From Thermoplasmata archaeon (GTDB lineage Archaea > Thermoplasmatota > Thermoplasmata > UBA184), in assembly GCA_030039915.1 (NCBI GenBank), contig JASHUP010000035.1, positions 1 through 9,712 on the forward strand: a stretch of 9,712 nucleotides of DNA, given 5' to 3'. Made by a program: the position numbers and the translations under genes. Within the stretch, counting starts at the first letter, position 1, and each line of letters opens with the position of its first letter. A model generated the notes under the pieces. That model was given only the letters and a program-made list of their open reading frames with translations. It had not been told where the DNA came from and did no database searches. Below are positions 7,501 to 9,712 of this stretch, piece after piece.

Positions 7501-8160
7501 GTGCGCATCTGGGTCCCCTGGGGGACACCGGTGGAGCACCCGGGCGTCACGATCCAGTTCGAGACCGCGAACGGGACCGTCGTCGGCTCCGTGACCCCCG
7601 CGCCCGTGGTGTCGGTCGTCGGCTACTACGGCGTGGCGACCGGAGTGTCCAGCACGTCCCCGACGGTGTCGCCGACGTCCGTGCAAGTACCGTTCTACGT
7701 CGTGAACACGGGGAACCTCGGAGAGACGGTGGTCGCGACGGTCTCGGACGCCGCCCGACTCCAGGGGCTCGGCTGGAACGTCGCGTTCAGCTCGAGCACG
7801 CTCCCGAACGAGATGTCGCAGTACCTCGCGGCCGGCGAGAACGTCACGTGGGACGTCAACCTGACCGCGTCCTCGACCGTCTTCGTGCCGCCGGGCACCG
7901 TCACGGTCGCGCTCTCGGTCGTGAACGCGACGGGGAGCGTCTCGGCGTCGGTCGTGCTGAAGGTACCGGTCGCGAGCGTCGGGACGAGCCCCGGGGTCGG
8001 GCAGCCTCCCATCACCGTGACCGGACCGTCGATCGTCGGGGCCCCGAGCCCACCCCCGGTCTGGCTGATTCCCCTCCTCTCGTTCGTCCCGGCGATCGCT
8101 CTCATCGTGGGCGTGGTGACGTACCGCTGGTGGCGCACCCGGAGGTGGACCCACCGATGA
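1576..8160 (+). CDS. aglB: Giant AglB/STT3-type oligosaccharyltransferase with a ~1300-residue ectodomain extension
   Basis: This 2194-residue integral membrane enzyme is expected to transfer a lipid-linked oligosaccharide to Asn of NxS/T sequons on the outer face of the membrane. Residues about 14-500 are strongly hydrophobic with short loops (roughly 13 spans by eye). Visible motifs are GSD at 50-52 followed by YYH, the EL5-type TVAE at 367-370, and WWDYG at 578-582 followed by VADN. A DK-like motif (DNAMYLAVEYF, 688-698) and MADSRLIPF are also present. Globular catalytic parts end near 850. Known AglB proteins usually have some 600-1000 residues, so this one is more than twice the usual size. 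From about 900 to 2120 it carries tandem Ser/Thr/Ala/Gly-rich beta-sandwich modules. A single membrane span follows (2162-2183) with a basic tail, RWWRTRRWTHR, placing the ectodomain outside. It has only six Cys, in three close pairs. The second acidic metal motif looks degenerate (GYAN, 165-168). The stop overlaps the next start as ATGA. The enzyme identity is secure; what the extension does is unknown. Confidence 0.93.
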   Translation: MDSTNTGWWHRHGWTVALLLTAFGISFAIRTIWTYPIVAQYGALFTYGGGSDSYYHSRVMQYIIQTHTNLIHDPMLRFPVGAINPREPLFDWMNAILGILFAPFFGGNAVAAGAWFLDLQAPLWAALGVFPVYLIGREVSGKRTGLIAALIFPFLSANIDSSIFGYANYLSFYTFIILVVIYSYIRTVKAVGSRRWVESYRHPRQYLPALRAFLRTERSAVKWAVFTGVSLGALALAWQGYTYAVVVIAISVLVAMVVERIRRVDSFGLYVVTLIVGLVGFPMAIPYYLVQQQFVAWFALPLLIYFGVLALLLPFLLMRDVPWVFSIPFLVAVVAAGVGVLALVSPTDFTSLVTGQGYFVKTLIYSTVAEAQAPSIDSLVLGYGVVTFFLAFAGIAIFAYVLVKGRFKRYHVVFLVFAIVSIYLPISAEKFFLVGSPIFALLPAEAITRALDLAGYGELRRTTASLSDRRSQFSAFRKAFKPRHVLVMVLVVGIVLPNVWVAIDAGIPGNTKTQYAEQVGATLPSWIQLNTSNPGQYYLGAAGSSLDTSNQYDSAGYNWLSEQDTNLPPAQRPAFVSWWDYGFQAIDQGQHPSVADNFQNGIDPAGQFLLSQNESQAIAVLATTLLQAEQRASGDPNLPPALNRILAADGIDTTELHNLLVNTSSDYTLVVAHPERYLPVDPNTLTDDNAMYLAVEYFLATSLPLSGVAKVYNDIQSYTGWTIRYAMADSRLIPFSGTDTGIYYAPADLTGRLLDSNGEPETFFNLTQLGSDGNYYPYGQLPSGVTAVGSPVINYKAPFYNSMIYRIYFGYNGTDIGQGTGIPGLSMNSTIEPGWMLQHFEVVYKTAYLCSQPKDAGTCVAENQPAAEAGAPRINGSADTSAYSYFSGGESMLEYYPGQTLLGTVQLPSGAPVGGARVTVDDAWGIPHETVLTAPDGTFSIVLPPGNDTLNITSGSLVGLSQQGSILLGTFHVNVPAAIGLSLNAPSLVQSFTVGASSIQGFVYWHNSVNSTYNPSIDVLIPGAQVVFWGSNLTRLSATTDASGSFSLPNVAPGVYNYNVLYGGTNFSQSSVTVSGSAPTNATVGLSTGFISGLVTGPNGRTPVAGATITISTARGVVATTTTAGLGTYDVKSLGPANYTVIASDPATNLRAPGVVLPVAMGANATANFTLVSSGSSTFVVTANGIAAPDVPVRFTPISDFANSSLSAIGALTSQSTNGTVIVSSGSGVVTAALPVGSYSVYAAGILNGVPYTGLGVTTVTAGVSNPAALLSLAPSVRLTGTVAAVPQTNGTTQTAVIAYASSGAEVTTWADQGAFSFSLPAGSYTLLAVAGTSSTSAPVWAALQGTTLSATSPPVALAPVAAVRAQFSVGATLASGAFYPAPGASTSVSAGTSGPAVSAVANATGVAAFYVPGTLPLSAGSYCVRTSSTGFASTSTCSLTPSALAALRTIPTSLTTVPVTLTVRGLPSGASIGVNLTAESSTAVNRTVFGGPTFSLSAAPGRYSLAVYGAVGSGGAVYLPPGLLSADIPIGAAHYNISITVLAQVSALGNLTLPSGSAAENVTIALSSPVQNVTVNGLAFEDGFRAAPGVYSAYATLKVGDVNYTSLSRITVAADGNITPRITLSAAGPTLAGTVRNATGATVPLYATAFLVAPSGAVASVPISNGTFSISLNAGTTYSVFVNGTTTISGPNGSYVQSWSSRAGATCTLGSSATACSIPLVGAPVSVWLNGTLTATGVPGSIPGTVRLVGPYPSTNVTLISTSSGAFSTRLVPGAYSLYATGGGATPTLANLTTVLALPSQPAYVSVTLVPAWVDTISVAPPSTGVAGLGPISVTITNVLGTRAVYSGLAPSSPFALALPTGSYVVQANASGSLGGIPTNASAGSAVTILNGNVATVLSLAYAVTTQVSGTLVGPSSATVAAGHNVSFAFSVRDTGNVPVTVTPVGSPAYWTFSFSFSSVTLQPGAGSPTASGEVRIWVPWGTPVEHPGVTIQFETANGTVVGSVTPAPVVSVVGYYGVATGVSSTSPTVSPTSVQVPFYVVNTGNLGETVVATVSDAARLQGLGWNVAFSSSTLPNEMSQYLAAGENVTWDVNLTASSTVFVPPGTVTVALSVVNATGSVSASVVLKVPVASVGTSPGVGQPPITVTGPSIVGAPSPPPVWLIPLLSFVPAIALIVGVVTYRWWRTRRWTHR
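4279..7960 (+). other. Tandem beta-sandwich (CarboxypepD_reg / Ig-like, NEW3-like) ectodomain of AglB
   Basis: This part of the gene encodes divergent repeated modules with the plan: G-T-V strand, P-G-A-x-V strand, G-x-F-S-[IL]-x-L-P, G-x-Y. The clearest units start near residues 902, 999, 1091, 1279, 1632 and 1725. Looser ones start near 1176, 1365, 1459, 1546 and 1816. The first three resemble carboxypeptidase regulatory-like domains (PVGGARV, IPGAQVV and PVAGATI followed by a G-x-F/Y strand). The last two units (about 1906-2000 and 2016-2120) contain VRDTGNVPVTVT and VVNTGNLGETVV, as in NEW3/CARDB-type domains. By hand count the stretch has about three dozen NxS/T sequons and only three Lys in some 1335 residues after C859. 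The repeats are visible in protein but not as clean DNA repeats, so the array is old. Domain names are by eye and need a profile search. Confidence 0.7.
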
Positions 8161-8981
8161 ACCGCCGGGCGACCGCCGCGCTCGGGCTCTTCGTCCTGCT
8201 GATCGTCCCGGCGTTCCTGGTGGGGGTCGGCCTCGCGGCCCCTCCCGCCCGGGCCGCGTCGACCTCCTCGCCCGTGACCGGCTCGATCACCGGACCGACG
8301 GTGGTCGCCACGAGCTCCACGGACCTCTATCATATCTCGGGCTGGGGGGGACCGGCGGTCGCCCAGAACGGGTCCCTCAACGGGACGATCACCTACTACG
8401 TGTCGCTCGTTTCGAGCAACCTCTCGGGGATCTCGTACGCCCCGCTCCGGGCGAACTTCACGAGCAACACCTCCCTCCGCGGGAACCTCACGACCGGCAA
8501 CGCCACGGTGTCGGTGCTGATCGAGGTGATGGTCTCGTCCGTGTTCGACGGCAAGAACGACTCGACCAACTTCACCTACACGGTGAACGTCGTGCAGCCC
8601 TACGTCGTCTCGGCGACGATCGTGAACACGTCCAGCGCGACCGTGACCGGGTTCGCGGTGCTCGTCCTCCTCGACGGCTCGGTCGTCGGGACCGTGAACA
8701 TCACGACCATCTCGCCGGGAGGCTCCTTCCTCGTCAGCTTTGAGTACGCGACGCTGGGCCTCGCGTCCGGGTCGCATACGTTCTCGCTCTCGCTCGTCGC
8801 GGAGCATGGGCTCGTTCGGTTCGCGAACGGCGAGACGACCTACTCCGAGACGATCTACATCGCGGGCGCTTCGCCGAACTACACGGTCTGGTATGTCGCC
8901 GGAATCGTGGCGTTCTTCGGGGCCATCTTTATATTCGCATCCCGGGTGGCCGCGCGCCGGCGCGGCGCGACGCGTCGCTGA
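8157..8981 (+). CDS. Secreted, C-terminally membrane-anchored, sequon-rich protein of unknown function
   Basis: This 274-residue protein starts at the ATG of an ATGA overlap with aglB, so the two are almost certainly translated from one message. Residues 1-33 form a signal peptide: NRR, a hydrophobic core at about 8-28, and an A-R-A cleavage site at 31-33. A single span follows at 244-262 and then a basic tail (RVAARRRGATRR), giving a type I topology with about 210 residues outside. The ectodomain is beta-rich and contains 12 NxS/T sequons, several packed between about residues 78 and 145. There are no Cys. Residues 160-230 resemble a CARDB/NEW3-like beta fold (TIVNTSSATVTGFAVLVLLDG). I do not recognise a family. 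It could be an abundant target of the neighbouring glycosyltransferase, a surface-layer component, or an accessory subunit of the enzyme. Context favours a role at the glycosylated cell surface, but no function is shown. Confidence 0.85.
   Translation: MNRRATAALGLFVLLIVPAFLVGVGLAAPPARAASTSSPVTGSITGPTVVATSSTDLYHISGWGGPAVAQNGSLNGTITYYVSLVSSNLSGISYAPLRANFTSNTSLRGNLTTGNATVSVLIEVMVSSVFDGKNDSTNFTYTVNVVQPYVVSATIVNTSSATVTGFAVLVLLDGSVVGTVNITTISPGGSFLVSFEYATLGLASGSHTFSLSLVAEHGLVRFANGETTYSETIYIAGASPNYTVWYVAGIVAFFGAIFIFASRVAARRRGATRR
8928..8935 (+). promoter_or_regulatory. TATA-like box inside the preceding gene, possible promoter for the zinc-finger/aEF1B pair
   Basis: TTTATATT fits the archaeal TATA consensus and stands out in GC-rich coding sequence. 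It is formed by TTT ATA TTC codons of the upstream membrane span. ATA and TTT are unusual choices here, where Ile and Phe are almost always ATC and TTC. Start of transcription would fall near 8953-8960, giving a leader of about 45 bases to the ATG at 9003. An independent promoter makes sense for translation genes placed behind a surface-protein operon. Confidence 0.5.
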
Positions 8982-9002
8982 CCGGCGAAGGACCCCGATC
9001 GG

Positions 9003-9176
9003 ATGGCGACTCGAGTCGACCTGCGGTGCTCGTCGTGCGGACGCACCGTCCCCGCGAAGGGCGCGACCCAGTTCCTCTGCCCCAACTGCGGCGAGGTGAC
9101 GATCGGCCGGTGTGCTCGCTGCCGAGACCAGAGCGTGCTGTACCACTGCCCGAAGTGCGGGTTCGAAGGTCCGTAG
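9003..9176 (+). CDS. Small zinc-finger protein with four CxxC knuckles (COG2888 / HVO_2753-like)
   Basis: This 57-residue protein has eight Cys in four CxxC pairs: 9/12, 26/29, 37/40 and 49/52. It should bind two zinc ions. The pattern CxxCG, FLCPNCG, RCxRC, QSVLY, CPKCGF and a final GP matches the small archaeal family that includes Haloferax volcanii HVO_2753. That family is annotated as a predicted zinc-ribbon RNA-binding protein linked to translation. In Haloferax this type of protein has been tied to swarming and biofilm behaviour, but its molecular job is unclear. It lies 21 bases after the secreted-protein gene and 9 bases before aEF1B, the neighbour commonly seen in archaea. GAAGGA at 8987-8992 is a fair Shine-Dalgarno site ten bases before the ATG. 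Confidence 0.92.
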   Translation: MATRVDLRCSSCGRTVPAKGATQFLCPNCGEVTIGRCARCRDQSVLYHCPKCGFEGP

Positions 9177-9181
9177 GAGGG
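9176..9181 (+). promoter_or_regulatory. Shine-Dalgarno GGAGGG of the aEF1B gene
   Basis: GGAGGG starts on the last base of the zinc-finger stop codon and ends four bases before the ATG at 9186. It supports that ATG as the start and ties the two genes into one transcript. Confidence 0.6.
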
Positions 9182-9185
9182 TTCG

Positions 9186-9452
9186 ATGGGCCAGGTCGCC
9201 GTCCTCTTCCGCTTGATGCCCCAGGCCCTCGAGACCGATCTCAACGAGGTCGCTCGCGGAGTCCGGACCGCGCTTCCGGCGGGCGTCACGGTCCGCGGGA
9301 TGCAGGTCAAGGACATCGCCTTCGGACTCAAGTCGCTCCTCGTCTCGGTGGTGATGGACGACGCGGGGGGCGTCCTCGATTCGACCGAGCGGGCGCTCGC
9401 GAAGATCCCGCATGTCGAATCGGTCGAGGTGATGGAGGAGGGGCTCCTCTAG
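9186..9452 (+). CDS. ef1b: Elongation factor 1-beta, archaeal (aEF1B)
   Basis: At 88 residues this is the normal length of the archaeal factor, which corresponds to the catalytic C-terminal domain of eukaryotic EF-1beta. It is the guanine nucleotide exchange factor that reloads elongation factor 1A with GTP in the cytoplasm. The N-terminal strand (GQVAVLFRLMP), the helix that follows, the core motif KDIAFGLKSLLVSVVMDD (residues about 41-58) and the ending IPHVESVEVMEEGLL are all typical. It follows the CxxC zinc-finger gene by nine bases, the standard archaeal arrangement. Nothing in it is unusual. Confidence 0.95.
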   Translation: MGQVAVLFRLMPQALETDLNEVARGVRTALPAGVTVRGMQVKDIAFGLKSLLVSVVMDDAGGVLDSTERALAKIPHVESVEVMEEGLL

Positions 9453-9474
9453 GGAGACCCGTTCCGCGGCGACC

Positions 9475-9712
9475 GTGGACCTCTTCTCGCACGTTCTGGT
9501 CGCCTACCTGCTGACCTACGCGATCGTCGGGCTCCACCCGCAGTACCTCGCGGCCGGGGCCCTCGCGGGCGGACTGCCGGACGCGGACGCCCTGCTGTTT
9601 CCGCTCGCCCGGCGCTTCCCGATCCTCCGGCACCACGGAATCACTCACTCGCTCTTCGGCGTGACGGTCGTCGCCACGGTGGGCTGTCTCTTGGCGCCCA
9701 TGATCCTGCCCG
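9475..9712 (+). CDS. Membrane-bound metal-dependent hydrolase homologue (YdjM/DUF457 type), 3'-truncated
   Basis: The first 79 residues are visible and the frame runs off the window. The N-terminus VDLFSHVLVAYLL (His6), the loop GGLPDADALL with Asp36 and Asp38, and HHGITHS at 53-59 are the metal-ligand pattern of the YdjM/LexA-regulated membrane hydrolase family, a distant relative of phospholipase C-like zinc enzymes. Hydrophobic segments at about 7-20, 25-34 and 60-78 indicate a multi-spanning membrane protein. The substrate is unknown for nearly all members. The GTG start is chosen because the family normally begins with M-D-L-x-[ST]-H exactly here. No strong Shine-Dalgarno site lies close before it; the nearest is GGGAG at 9452-9456, so the start carries some doubt. 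It follows aEF1B by 22 bases and may share its message. Confidence 0.82.
   Translation, partial: MDLFSHVLVAYLLTYAIVGLHPQYLAAGALAGGLPDADALLFPLARRFPILRHHGITHSLFGVTVVATVGCLLAPMILP

Noticed and set aside
7695..9413. Long open frame on the minus strand (572 codons) opposite the end of aglB and the following genes.
   Set aside because: Its product is an Arg/Asp/Glu/His-rich shadow typical of antisense frames in GC-rich DNA. It crosses four good forward genes and shows no domain. The other long minus-strand frames are alike.
1..9712. CRISPR array, insertion sequence, integrase or defence genes.
   Set aside because: No regularly spaced identical repeats, transposase motifs or terminal inverted repeats are visible. 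Apart from the AglB extension and its partner, the genes are core housekeeping types.

Overview
The window is GC-rich, tightly packed and reads as archaeal. The evidence is an AglB/STT3-type oligosaccharyltransferase, an archaeal elongation factor 1-beta next to its usual CPxCG small zinc-finger neighbour, a thiolase-DUF35 pair, archaeal-style TATA boxes and Shine-Dalgarno-led overlapping genes. The GC content, the very large AglB and the low-charge, Ser/Thr/Ala/Gly-rich exported parts would suit an uncultured high-GC member of Thermoplasmatota, possibly acid-adapted. That placement is inference and was not tested. All genes lie on the + strand.

Positions 1-1424 hold the end of a thiolase/DUF35 operon. 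The thiolase is SCP2-like and cut by the window start. It is joined by a GTGA overlap to a DUF35 OB-fold/zinc-ribbon protein. Such pairs in archaea usually assemble with HMG-CoA synthase at the head of the mevalonate route. That third gene is not visible here.

Positions 1425-1575 are a 151-base gap with a clear TATA box (1522-1529). It drives a 2194-residue oligosaccharyltransferase (1576-8160). The first ~840 residues are the normal enzyme: a multi-spanning membrane part plus a globular domain with WWDYG. The remaining ~1300 residues are a tandem array of beta-sandwich modules loaded with N-glycosylation sequons and closed by a second membrane anchor. An ATGA overlap links it to a 274-residue secreted, sequon-rich, C-terminally anchored protein of unknown function (8157-8981). 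Together they look like a surface glycosylation unit in which the glycosylating enzyme is also a large surface glycoprotein. This is the most unusual part of the window.

Positions 9003-9452 hold a small four-CxxC zinc-finger protein and aEF1B. A TATA-like octamer inside the end of the preceding gene (8928-8935) may serve them. The window ends inside a YdjM/DUF457-type membrane-bound metal-dependent hydrolase homologue (from 9475).
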